Shown here: piece by piece, positions 6,694 through 13,344 of the stretch
Position numbering within the stretch: position 1 is the stretch's first letter
How the letters are laid out: each line of letters begins with the position of its first letter
Assembly (NCBI GenBank): GCA_030609245.1
Contig: JAUWCP010000031.1
Coordinates: 1-15,592, forward strand
Source of the DNA: Hyphomicrobium sp.
Lineage (GTDB): Bacteria > Pseudomonadota > Alphaproteobacteria > Rhizobiales > Hyphomicrobiaceae
DNA length: 15,592 bases
Reading direction: 5' to 3'
Notes under the pieces: generated by a model
Told to the model about the DNA's origin: nothing
Databases searched by the model: none
What the model saw: only the letters and a program-made list of their open reading frames with translations
Translations under genes and position numbers: made by a program

Positions 6694-7638
6694 ATGACGA
6701 CGCTTCTCATCACTCACCCCTGTTTTGTTGATCACGACACCGGACCGGGCCATCCCGAGCGCCCTGATCGTATGCGCGCCATCGACAAGGTGTTGGCGCA
6801 TGATGTGTTCAAGGACCTCGAGCGTGAGGAGGCACCACTGCGCGACGATGTCGAGGAGCAGATCAAGCTTGCCCATTCTGTCGAGTACCTGGAAAAGATC
6901 CGCGCGGTTGCCACCGGCCCAATCAGTCGCCGAACTCACATAGATTCCGATACGGTAATTTCTGCTGGCTCATGGGAAGCAGCGCTGCGTGCCGTCGGTG
7001 CCGGTCTGCGTGCTGTCGATGCCGTGATCGCAGGCGATGCCGCCAACGCCTTCTGTCAGGTGCGCCCGCCCGGGCATCATGCTGAGGACGACCGGGCCAT
7101 GGGCTTCTGTCTGTTTTCCAACGCCGCGATCGCCAGTCATTATGCGCGCGCTAAGCACGGGGCTGAACGTGTTGGGGTCGTCGACTTCGATGTCCACCAT
7201 GGTAACGGGACGCAGGACATCTTCTGGTCGGATAAGGATCTATTTTATGGCTCCACGCACCAGATGCCGCTGTTTCCAGGCACCGGGGCGCTCAACGAAA
7301 CGGGCGTGGGCAACGTGTTTAACGCGCCGTTGCGTGCCGACGATGGTGGGGAAGCATTCCGTGAGGCGTTCGAATCGCGCATTCTCCCCGCGCTGCATAA
7401 CTTCGGCCCTGATCTCGTCGTGATTTCGGCCGGATTTGATGCGCATGAAGCCGACCCGCTCGCCAACCTGCGCCTCGTGGAGGCCGATTTTATGTGGGCA
7501 ACCGAGAAACTCGCCGCTATGGCCGCGACACACAGTAACGGACGCATCGTGTCGATGCTTGAAGGCGGCTATGACTTGACGGCGCTGGCAAGATCGGTTG
7601 CGGTTCACGTCAAGACGCTCATGGACGTGGGCGCATAA
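6694..7638 (+). CDS. HDAC-like zinc amidohydrolase (class II histone deacetylase family)
   Basis: A 314-residue member of the arginase/deacetylase superfamily. These enzymes remove acetyl or similar acyl groups from lysine or polyamines using one Zn(II). Visible motifs are HPERPDR near 20-26, RPPGHHAE with the His128-His129 pair, DVHHGNGT with zinc ligands Asp166 and His168, SAGFDAHEADP with zinc ligand Asp249, and EGGYDL with the transition-state Tyr293. All catalytic residues are present, so it should be active. The class II-like features (PPGHH, the short lid) do not tell protein lysine from acetylpolyamine substrates. The neighbouring order with xseB and dxs just downstream is common in Hyphomicrobiales, as far as I recall. 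The ribosome binding site is not obvious. A 16-bp palindrome precedes the gene. Acts in the cytoplasm. Confidence 0.95.
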   Translation: MTTLLITHPCFVDHDTGPGHPERPDRMRAIDKVLAHDVFKDLEREEAPLRDDVEEQIKLAHSVEYLEKIRAVATGPISRRTHIDSDTVISAGSWEAALRAVGAGLRAVDAVIAGDAANAFCQVRPPGHHAEDDRAMGFCLFSNAAIASHYARAKHGAERVGVVDFDVHHGNGTQDIFWSDKDLFYGSTHQMPLFPGTGALNETGVGNVFNAPLRADDGGEAFREAFESRILPALHNFGPDLVVISAGFDAHEADPLANLRLVEADFMWATEKLAAMAATHSNGRIVSMLEGGYDLTALARSVAVHVKTLMDVGA

Positions 7639-7678
7639 TCAGTAGCGCGCCATTGCGGGGCGCATTGTGGACATGATC

Positions 7679-7939
7679 ATGGCCAAGGCATCGCCCAAGA
7701 ATTCGGACATCAAGGAAATGAGCTTTGAGAGCGCGCTCAAAGAGCTGGAGACCATCGTCGGCCGGCTGGAGCGCGGCGACGTGGAGCTTGAGGAGTCGAT
7801 CGTGATCTTCGAGCGCGGCGAGGCACTCAAAGAGCACTGTGACCGGCTTTTAAAGCAAGCTGAAGCCAGGGTGGAAAAGCTCACAATTAACGCCGACGGC
7901 GCACCGTCGGGTGCCGAGCCCTTCGATCCACAGAACTAG
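7679..7939 (+). CDS. xseB: Exodeoxyribonuclease VII small subunit
   Basis: XseB is the small subunit of the single-strand-specific exonuclease VII, which several copies join with one large XseA subunit. The 86-residue product has the family core: SFESALKELETIVGRLERGD, then LEESIVIFERGEALKEHC, then LLKQAEARVEKL, all helical. The tail (about 17 residues) is variable. I chose the ATG at 7679 because the encoded length fits the family. In-frame GTG at 7667 and ATG at 7673 are alternatives, and the GGGG at 7657-7660 would suit the GTG. It lies 40 bp after the HDAC-like gene and is probably co-transcribed with it. No xseA gene is present in this window. Confidence 0.95.
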   Translation: MAKASPKNSDIKEMSFESALKELETIVGRLERGDVELEESIVIFERGEALKEHCDRLLKQAEARVEKLTINADGAPSGAEPFDPQN

Positions 7940-8225
7940 CCCCTCATGGTCCGCAACTGCGACTGCCCGCTCGTTGACCGAGCTGCGAATGTTTGTCGCG
8001 CCCGGCTTATCACCAAGAAGATCAAACCTCACGAGGCCTGGAGGCATTGCAACCGTGGGTGAGTTAGGCCGCCCTTCGGTCACCCCCTGTCAGGGGGCCG
8101 CACTCCTCGCTTGGCCGTGCTTTGGCTTATTTGGGCCATGACTATTGTCGTGGCCTGCGATGTTCCCTTGCGGAGGCGCAATCGTCTGCCATAAGAAGGA
8201 GTAGGTCACCGAAACGGAAAGTTCA
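7940..8225 (+). other. xseB-dxs intergenic region with three hairpins, no convincing gene
   Basis: These 286 bp separate xseB and dxs. I see no tRNA, no known riboswitch motif (in particular no TPP-box pattern) and no convincing gene. Three hairpins are visible. GGGTGA (8057-8062) pairs with TCACCC (8080-8085). CCCCCT (8083-8088) pairs with AGGGGG (8092-8097), and the two share bases 8083-8085, so they exclude each other. GGCCATGAC (8134-8142) pairs with GTCGTGGCC (8147-8155) over a TATT loop, nine pairs with one G-U. None has a following T-run. A 38-codon ORF with four cysteines (7946-8062) is present but lacks a ribosome binding site. An AAGGAG-type sequence at 8194-8201 lies just before dxs. 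The region could hold a leader or a small RNA. Confidence 0.4.
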
Positions 8226-10148
8226 GTGTACAAAGCTTCAAAGACGTCTCTCCTCGATCTCGTGAAGTTCCCAGAGGATCTGCGCAAGCTTGCCGCGTCC
8301 GATTTGCCGCAACTGGCGGCAGAACTGCGCCAGGAGACGGTCGACGTGGTATCTGTAACTGGCGGCCACCTCGGGGCCGGTCTCGGCGTGATGGAGCTTA
8401 CCGTCGCGTTGCATTGGGTGTTCGATACGCCGCGTGACCGGCTCGTCTGGGATGTCGGCCACCAGACCTATCCGCATAAGATTATCACGGGCCGGCGCGA
8501 TCGCATCCGCACGTTGCGCCAGCCGGGCGGCCTTTCAGGATTCACCAAGCGCACCGAGAGCGAATACGATCCTTTCGGCGCAGCGCATTCGTCCACTTCG
8601 ATCTCCGCAGGTCTCGGTATGGCTGTGGCGCGGGATCTTGCGGGGAACGACAACAACGTCGTGTGCGTGATCGGCGATGGCGCCATGAGCGCAGGCATGG
8701 CCTATGAGGCCTTAAACAATGCTGGTGCGCGCGATGAGCGCCTAATTGTCGTCCTCAACGACAACGATATGTCGATTGCCCCCCCGACGGGTGCGATGTC
8801 GGCGTACCTTGCCCGCATCACCTCAAGCGGCACCTATTTCTATTTGCGCGACATCGCCAAGCAGCTCGCCAGACAGTTGCCCAAGAGCTGGGAGCGTCGC
8901 GCTGCCCGCATCGAGGAATATACGCGCCACCTTTGGCAGGGTGGGGGTTGGTTTGAGGAGCTGGGCTTCTACTACGTCGGCCCGATTGACGGGCACAACC
9001 TGGACCAACTGTTGCCTGTGCTCAAGAACGTGCGCGATGCCAAGCAGGGCCCGATTCTTGTCCATGTCGTCACCAAGAAGGGCAAGGGATACCCCCCCGC
9101 CGAAGCCTCCGACGACAAGTACCACGGTGTCGCCAAGTTCAACGTTGTTACCGGTGCGCAGGTCAAGTCGAAGCCCAATGCGCCGACTTACACCAAGGTA
9201 TTCGGCCAAAGCCTCATCGCCGAGGCGCGCAAGGACGACAAGATCGTCGCCATCACGGCCGCGATGCCGGACGGTACGGGTGTAGACCTTTTCGCCAAGG
9301 AATTCCCCGAGCGTGCTTTCGACGTCGGCATCGCTGAGCAGCACGCCGTCACGTTTGCAGCCGGTCTGGCCACGGAAGGTTTGAAGCCGTTCGCCGCGAT
9401 CTACTCCACGTTCCTACAACGCGCCTACGATCAGGTCGTGCACGATGTCGCCATTCAGCGCCTGCCCGTGCGCTTTGCCATCGATCGGGCCGGGTTCGTG
9501 GGCGCGGATGGGCCGACGCACGCCGGCTCCTTCGACATCGCCTTTCTGGGGTGCCTGCCGGGCTTCACGTTAATGGCGGCAGCCGATGAAGCTGAACTGA
9601 AGCACATGGTGGCAACGGCAGCCGCCATCGACGATGGGCCGTGCGCATTGCGTTATCCGCGCGGTGAAGGCCAAGGGGTCGAGATGCCGGAAGAGGGCGT
9701 GCCGCTTTCGATCGGCAAAGGGCGTATCTTGCGCGAAGGTTCAACCGTTGCGCTGATCTCCCTTGGCGCGCGCCTTTACGAGTGCCTCAAGGCCGCAGAT
9801 CAGTTGGCCGGCTTCGGCCTTTCGACCACCGTGGCCGATGCCCGCTTCGCCAAGCCGCTCGATGAGGATCTTGTCCGGCGGCTTGCTCAGAACCACGAGA
9901 TTCTGGTGACAGTGGAGGAAGGGGCGATTGGCGGCTTTGGAAGCCATGTGCTGCGGTTCCTGTCCGAAAGCGCTCTCTTGGATCGCGGCCTCAAAGTGCG
10001 CACGATGGTGTTCCCCGACATTTTCATCGACCACGACAAGCCTGAACGCATGTACGAGCAGGCCGGTCTCTCGGCGCCCGGCATCATTACAACGGTGTTA
10101 GGTGCGCTTGGGCGCGAGACGCCTCTCACTGAAGCCAGCCGTGCGTGA
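8226..10148 (+). CDS. dxs: 1-deoxy-D-xylulose-5-phosphate synthase
   Basis: Dxs condenses pyruvate and glyceraldehyde 3-phosphate, with loss of CO2, to give DXP, the first step of the MEP isoprenoid pathway and a precursor for thiamine and pyridoxal. The 640-residue product is full length. The thiamine diphosphate site has GGHLG (His48), GHQ (His79), HSSTS (His121) and the GDGAMSAG...NN motif from 150. The second domain has YVGPIDGHN (250-258), Glu371 in IAEQHAV, and DRAGFVGADGPTHAG. The transketolase C-terminal domain follows. The annotated start is GTG at 8226, with GGAAAG four bases upstream. The frame also extends to GTC at 8205, three bases after a strong AGAAGGAG, so the real N-terminus is uncertain. 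The gene ends 12 bp from the convergent DUF4399 gene. HDAC-like, xseB, dxs, tlyA order is typical of this group. Confidence 0.97.
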   Translation: MYKASKTSLLDLVKFPEDLRKLAASDLPQLAAELRQETVDVVSVTGGHLGAGLGVMELTVALHWVFDTPRDRLVWDVGHQTYPHKIITGRRDRIRTLRQPGGLSGFTKRTESEYDPFGAAHSSTSISAGLGMAVARDLAGNDNNVVCVIGDGAMSAGMAYEALNNAGARDERLIVVLNDNDMSIAPPTGAMSAYLARITSSGTYFYLRDIAKQLARQLPKSWERRAARIEEYTRHLWQGGGWFEELGFYYVGPIDGHNLDQLLPVLKNVRDAKQGPILVHVVTKKGKGYPPAEASDDKYHGVAKFNVVTGAQVKSKPNAPTYTKVFGQSLIAEARKDDKIVAITAAMPDGTGVDLFAKEFPERAFDVGIAEQHAVTFAAGLATEGLKPFAAIYSTFLQRAYDQVVHDVAIQRLPVRFAIDRAGFVGADGPTHAGSFDIAFLGCLPGFTLMAAADEAELKHMVATAAAIDDGPCALRYPRGEGQGVEMPEEGVPLSIGKGRILREGSTVALISLGARLYECLKAADQLAGFGLSTTVADARFAKPLDEDLVRRLAQNHEILVTVEEGAIGGFGSHVLRFLSESALLDRGLKVRTMVFPDIFIDHDKPERMYEQAGLSAPGIITTVLGALGRETPLTEASRA

Positions 10149-10160
10149 GACGGCGAGCGC

Positions 10161-10586
10161 TTACTCCACAGTGATCGTAATTGATTCCGACTCCACGATG
10201 GGATCGTGCGGGATGTGGTTCTGGTCGCCGAGGAGGAGCTGCAATGAATGCTCGCCAGGCGTCAGCTCGAGCTGCGTCTCGGTCTGGCCTTTGCCAAAGT
10301 GCTTGTGCGTATCGTCAGCGGGGATGGGAGACTCAAAGTCTTCGAGCACTGTGTCGATTAGCACGTGGTGATGGCCGGTGTTTGGCTTGTCGGTGCCTGC
10401 CGGCGCAACTTCCATGCCCTCGATGCCGAACTTCACGGTGACCGGGTTTGTCACCGTAGCGCCGTCGGCAGGCTCGATGAAAAAGACCTTGGCGCCAGCG
10501 GGCGATGGCGTGCGCTTCATCTCGCTTTCCTGTCCACAGGCGGCAAGCGACAGGGCGACAAGGGTAGCGGCGATGGCGGACTTCAT
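10161..10586 (-). CDS. DUF4399 family lipoprotein
   Basis: A 141-residue predicted lipoprotein. The N-terminus MKSAIAATLVALSLAACGQ is a lipoprotein signal with lipobox LAAC, so Cys17 would be lipidated. The Ser-x-Met context after it gives no clear Asp+2 inner-membrane signal. The mature part matches DUF4399: VFFIEPADGATVTNPVTVKFGIEGMEV, then a His-rich stretch NTGHHHVLID, and LTPGEHSLQLLLGD with DQNHIPHDPIVESESI. The His-rich motif suggests metal binding, but the family function is unknown. The start ATG at 10584-10586 has GGAG seven bases upstream. The longer open frame to 10754 overlaps the tlyA gene and is not credible. The gene converges on dxs and is divergent from tlyA. Confidence 0.88.
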   Translation of the reverse strand: MKSAIAATLVALSLAACGQESEMKRTPSPAGAKVFFIEPADGATVTNPVTVKFGIEGMEVAPAGTDKPNTGHHHVLIDTVLEDFESPIPADDTHKHFGKGQTETQLELTPGEHSLQLLLGDQNHIPHDPIVESESITITVE

Positions 10587-10622
10587 TGCGGGGCTCCGTG
10601 GCATGGTTTGCTTGGGGCGGCT

Positions 10623-10652
10623 TTGAGCGCTAGCGCATAGATAGCGTACACT
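10623..10652 (+). promoter_or_regulatory. Putative tlyA promoter giving a leaderless mRNA
   Basis: A -35-like TTGAGC (10623-10628) and a -10-like TACACT (10647-10652) are separated by 18 bp. With a usual start 6-8 nt after the -10, transcription would begin at about 10659-10660, which is the A of the tlyA ATG. No Shine-Dalgarno sequence precedes the ATG, which fits a leaderless transcript. Confidence 0.4.
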
Positions 10653-10659
10653 CGTTACC

Positions 10660-11397
10660 ATGCGAAGACGATTGGATCTTGTTCTTGTCGAACGCGGGCT
10701 GGCGCCGAGCCGGTCGCAAGCACAAGATTTGATCAAACACGGAAGAGTTTCCATAGATCAGAAGGTCTGCACCAAGCCTAGCGCCGAGGTCGCGGCCAAC
10801 CAAGTGCTGACCCTGGCGCCTGGCACGCCGGCTTATGTGTCGCGCGGGGCCGTAAAGCTGGTGGCCGCACTGGATGCGTTTGAATTTGATCCTGAGGGCC
10901 GCGTGGCACTTGACGTCGGTGCTTCTACGGGCGGCTTTACGCAAGTCCTACTGACCCGGGGGGCAGAAAAGGTGTACGCCGTCGATGTCGGCCATGATCA
11001 ATTGCATGCCAGCCTCAGGAGTGATCCACGCGTGATCTCGCTCGAAGGGTGTGATGCGCGAACCGTTACACGCCAGCTGATGCCTAATCCTGTCACCGCC
11101 ATCGTCGCCGACGTGAGCTTCATCTCGCTGACCAAAGCGCTCGCCCCTGCCCTGGCACTCGCCGCACCCGGCGCTTGGCTCGTTGCGCTTATCAAGCCGC
11201 AGTTCGAGGTGGGTCGGAAACGCGTTGGCAAGGGCGGCATCGTTCGCGACGAAGCGGCAAGACAAGCCGCAGTGGACGATGTGACGGCGTGGTTCTCCGC
11301 GCAGCCGGGTTGGCGCATTTCTGGCATCATTGCTTCGCCGATTAAGGGCGGATCGGGCAACGAAGAATTTTTGCTTGGGGCGTTGCGCGATGGGTGA
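10660..11397 (+). CDS. tlyA: TlyA family rRNA 2'-O-methyltransferase
   Basis: TlyA methylates ribose 2'-OH groups of 16S C1409 and/or 23S C1920 at the subunit interface, and its loss gives capreomycin resistance in mycobacteria. The 245-residue product has an N-terminal S4 RNA-binding domain (about 3-60, with VERGLAPSRSQAQDLIKHGRV) and an FtsJ/RrmJ fold. SAM-binding motif I is LDVGASTGGFT (84-94). The KDKE catalytic set is visible: Lys66 (SRGAVKL), Asp151 (VADVSFISL), Lys179 (LIKPQFEVG) and Glu235 (GNEEF). It has the full two-domain length. The gene appears to be leaderless. Its last bases overlap the start of the RlmD-like methyltransferase gene by 8 nt, so the two are likely translationally coupled. 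Older annotations call the family haemolysin, but the motifs point to methyltransferase. Confidence 0.95.
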   Translation: MRRRLDLVLVERGLAPSRSQAQDLIKHGRVSIDQKVCTKPSAEVAANQVLTLAPGTPAYVSRGAVKLVAALDAFEFDPEGRVALDVGASTGGFTQVLLTRGAEKVYAVDVGHDQLHASLRSDPRVISLEGCDARTVTRQLMPNPVTAIVADVSFISLTKALAPALALAAPGAWLVALIKPQFEVGRKRVGKGGIVRDEAARQAAVDDVTAWFSAQPGWRISGIIASPIKGGSGNEEFLLGALRDG

Positions 11398-12625
11398 GAC
11401 GCGCGACCTCGATATCGCCCGCCTGGGCGCCCAAGGCGACGGGATTGCGGACACGACCTCTGGCGCTGTCTTCGTGCCATATGTGCTGCCTGGCGAATAC
11501 GTGCGCACCGATGTTTCCGGCGAGCGTGGCCGGCTGCTCGACGTGCTGAGGCCCAGTGCTCAGCGCATTCAACCCGTTTGCCCGCATTTCAGCCATTGTG
11601 GGGGGTGCGCTCTCCAGCATATGGAGCGGAACGCGTATTTGGCGTGGAAGCGCCAGCTCGTGGTCGATGCTTTTGCAGCGCGGGGCATTGACGCACCCGT
11701 TGCGCCTGTGGCGGGTGAGGGGCTCGGTGCACGCCGGCGCGCAACTTTTGCGGCACGCCGCACCGGCCGCGGGGCTATCGTTGGCTTTCACGAGGCGCGT
11801 GGCAACGAAATTGTCGACCTCCAAGTGTGTCCGGTGACAGCGCCAGAGATTGTGCAGGCGCTGCCGGGCTTGCGCACGCTTATTGAACCGCTGCTGACGC
11901 GCCGGGGCGAGGCTCGCCTTGTGGTGACGCTCGCTACTAATGGGATCGATCTTGCCATCGAAGGTGTGCGCAGCGATCTTCCCGCCGACGTCCGCGAGCG
12001 TCTAGCGCGTGAGGCATCCGCCTTGAAGCTTGCGCGTGTCAGCATTGGCGCAGATACACTCTATCAGGTGGCCGAGCCCGTCATTCGCTTAGGCACAGCG
12101 GCCGTTGTGCCGCCGCCTGGCGCCTTCTTGCAGGCCGCGATCGGAGCCGAGGCCGAAATGGTGCGGCTCGTCACATCGGCCATGCCCAAAGCAAAACGCA
12201 TTGCGGATCTTTTTTGCGGACTGGGCACGTTCACCTTTCCATTGGCGGCGTCAACACAGGTTCTGGCTGTTGACGGCGATCGCCAAGCCATCGCCGCGCT
12301 GGAAGCCGCAGTTAAGCGGAACCCGGGCCTCAAACCCATACGCTCGAAGGTGCGAGATCTTTTTCGCGAACCTTTGTCGGTGAAGGAGCTGGAGCCATTC
12401 AACGCCGTGGTGTTCGATCCGCCGCGCGCAGGTGCGGCCGCGCAAGCTGCCATGCTTGCCAAATCGAAGGTTGCGGTGATTGCGGGGGTTTCGTGCAATC
12501 CCGCAACCCTCGCACGCGATGCGCGCACACTGATCGACGGCGGTTACCGGCTGGATGCCATCACGCCTATCGACCAGTTTCTCTTCTCAGCCCATATTGA
12601 GGCCGTCGCCATCTTCCGGCGCTAG
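11390..12625 (+). CDS. Class I SAM-dependent RNA (uracil-C5) methyltransferase, RlmD/RumA family
   Basis: A 411-residue RNA methyltransferase of the RumA/TrmA superfamily, likely methylating C5 of a uridine in 23S rRNA. It begins with a TRAM-like domain (about 1-55). Four cysteines suit a [4Fe-4S] cluster: Cys64, Cys70, Cys73 (HCGGCALQH) and Cys147 (VCPVT). The catalytic domain has ADLFCGLGTF (272-281), AVDGD (293-297), FDPPRAG (342-348), the nucleophile Cys369 (VSCNPATLARD) and Glu404 (HIEAV). The start ATG at 11390 overlaps the tlyA stop by 8 nt and is preferred over the longer frame to 11330, which lies inside tlyA. The exact target position (U747, U1939 or other) cannot be read from the sequence. 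It ends in CTAG, shared with the convergent sirtuin stop. Confidence 0.94.
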   Translation: MGETRDLDIARLGAQGDGIADTTSGAVFVPYVLPGEYVRTDVSGERGRLLDVLRPSAQRIQPVCPHFSHCGGCALQHMERNAYLAWKRQLVVDAFAARGIDAPVAPVAGEGLGARRRATFAARRTGRGAIVGFHEARGNEIVDLQVCPVTAPEIVQALPGLRTLIEPLLTRRGEARLVVTLATNGIDLAIEGVRSDLPADVRERLAREASALKLARVSIGADTLYQVAEPVIRLGTAAVVPPPGAFLQAAIGAEAEMVRLVTSAMPKAKRIADLFCGLGTFTFPLAASTQVLAVDGDRQAIAALEAAVKRNPGLKPIRSKVRDLFREPLSVKELEPFNAVVFDPPRAGAAAQAAMLAKSKVAVIAGVSCNPATLARDARTLIDGGYRLDAITPIDQFLFSAHIEAVAIFRR

Positions 12626-13326
12626 CCGGTGAGCAATCGTTCCACGTATACCGGAACGACTTCGGTTGCAGGGCCGTGGATCGCCTCGGTAAACAGGCTG
12701 GCGCCTTCGGATGGTTCCAGGTTGAGCTCCACCGTGTGGGCACCATTCATACGCGCCTCGGCGACGAACCCTGCCGCTGGATAAACGTTCCCGCTGGTGC
12801 CGATGGAGATGAACAAATCCGCCGCGCTCAAATGCGTGGCAATGCGCTCCATATGATAGGGCATCTCGCCGAACCACACGACGTCTGGGCGCATCCCGCC
12901 GGTCGTGGCGCACGCAGGGCATGGCGTGTCTCCAGCGATGTCCTGCTCCCAAGGATGGCGTGCGCCGCAGCTTGCGCATAGCGCCTTTAGCAATTCGCCA
13001 TGCATGTGGATCAGGTGCTGGGAACCGGCCGCTTCGTGGAGCGCATCGATGTTTTGCGTGACAACGACCACTTCGCCTGGGTGCTCGCGCTCAAGGCGCG
13101 CCAACGCCACGTGCGCCGCGTTGGGCGCCACATGCGCATGCCCCTGGCGGCGTTGATTGTAGAAATCGAGCACGAGGCCTGGATCGCGGGCAAAGCCCTC
13201 AGGCGTGGCGACGTCACGGTAATCGTACTTCGACCAGATGCCACCCTTGTCGCGGAACGTCGACAGCCCGGATTCGGCAGACAGCCCCGCGCCGGTCAGG
13301 ACAACGATGTGCTGATACCTGTTCAT
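12622..13326 (-). CDS. cobB: NAD-dependent protein deacylase (CobB/SIR2 family, class III-type)
   Basis: A 234-residue sirtuin. It removes acyl groups from lysine using NAD+. Motifs in order: GAGLSAESGLSTFRD (12-26), TQNID (90-94), HMHGEL with catalytic His109, zinc cysteines Cys117, Cys120, Cys136 and Cys139, VVWFGE, GTSGNVYPAA and the NLEP loop. The Tyr56-x-x-Arg59 pair (FYNQRR) is the class III signature that favours negatively charged acyl groups such as succinyl. It lacks the N-terminal extension of the long E. coli CobB. The gene lies 18 bp after gap on the same strand, so the two likely form an operon. Its stop shares CTAG with the RlmD-like gene stop on the other strand. The start is ATG at 13324-13326, which is directly preceded by AAGGG. 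Confidence 0.95.
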   Translation of the reverse strand: MNRYQHIVVLTGAGLSAESGLSTFRDKGGIWSKYDYRDVATPEGFARDPGLVLDFYNQRRQGHAHVAPNAAHVALARLEREHPGEVVVVTQNIDALHEAAGSQHLIHMHGELLKALCASCGARHPWEQDIAGDTPCPACATTGGMRPDVVWFGEMPYHMERIATHLSAADLFISIGTSGNVYPAAGFVAEARMNGAHTVELNLEPSEGASLFTEAIHGPATEVVPVYVERLLTG

Positions 13327-13344
13327 CCCTTAAGCGCGGGGGCG

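Noticed and set aside
8057..8097. TPP riboswitch before dxs
   Set aside because: Dxs feeds thiamine synthesis, but the conserved CTGAGA and related box patterns are absent from the gap.
10587..10754. N-terminal extension of the DUF4399 protein to 10754
   Set aside because: It would overlap the tlyA gene head-on and place about 56 non-hydrophobic residues before a clear lipoprotein signal; the ATG at 10586 has a proper ribosome binding site.
12622..12625. CTAG shared by the stops of the methyltransferase and sirtuin genes
   Set aside because: A tail-to-tail overlap at palindromic CTAG is a common result of compact convergent genes; nothing suggests a function.
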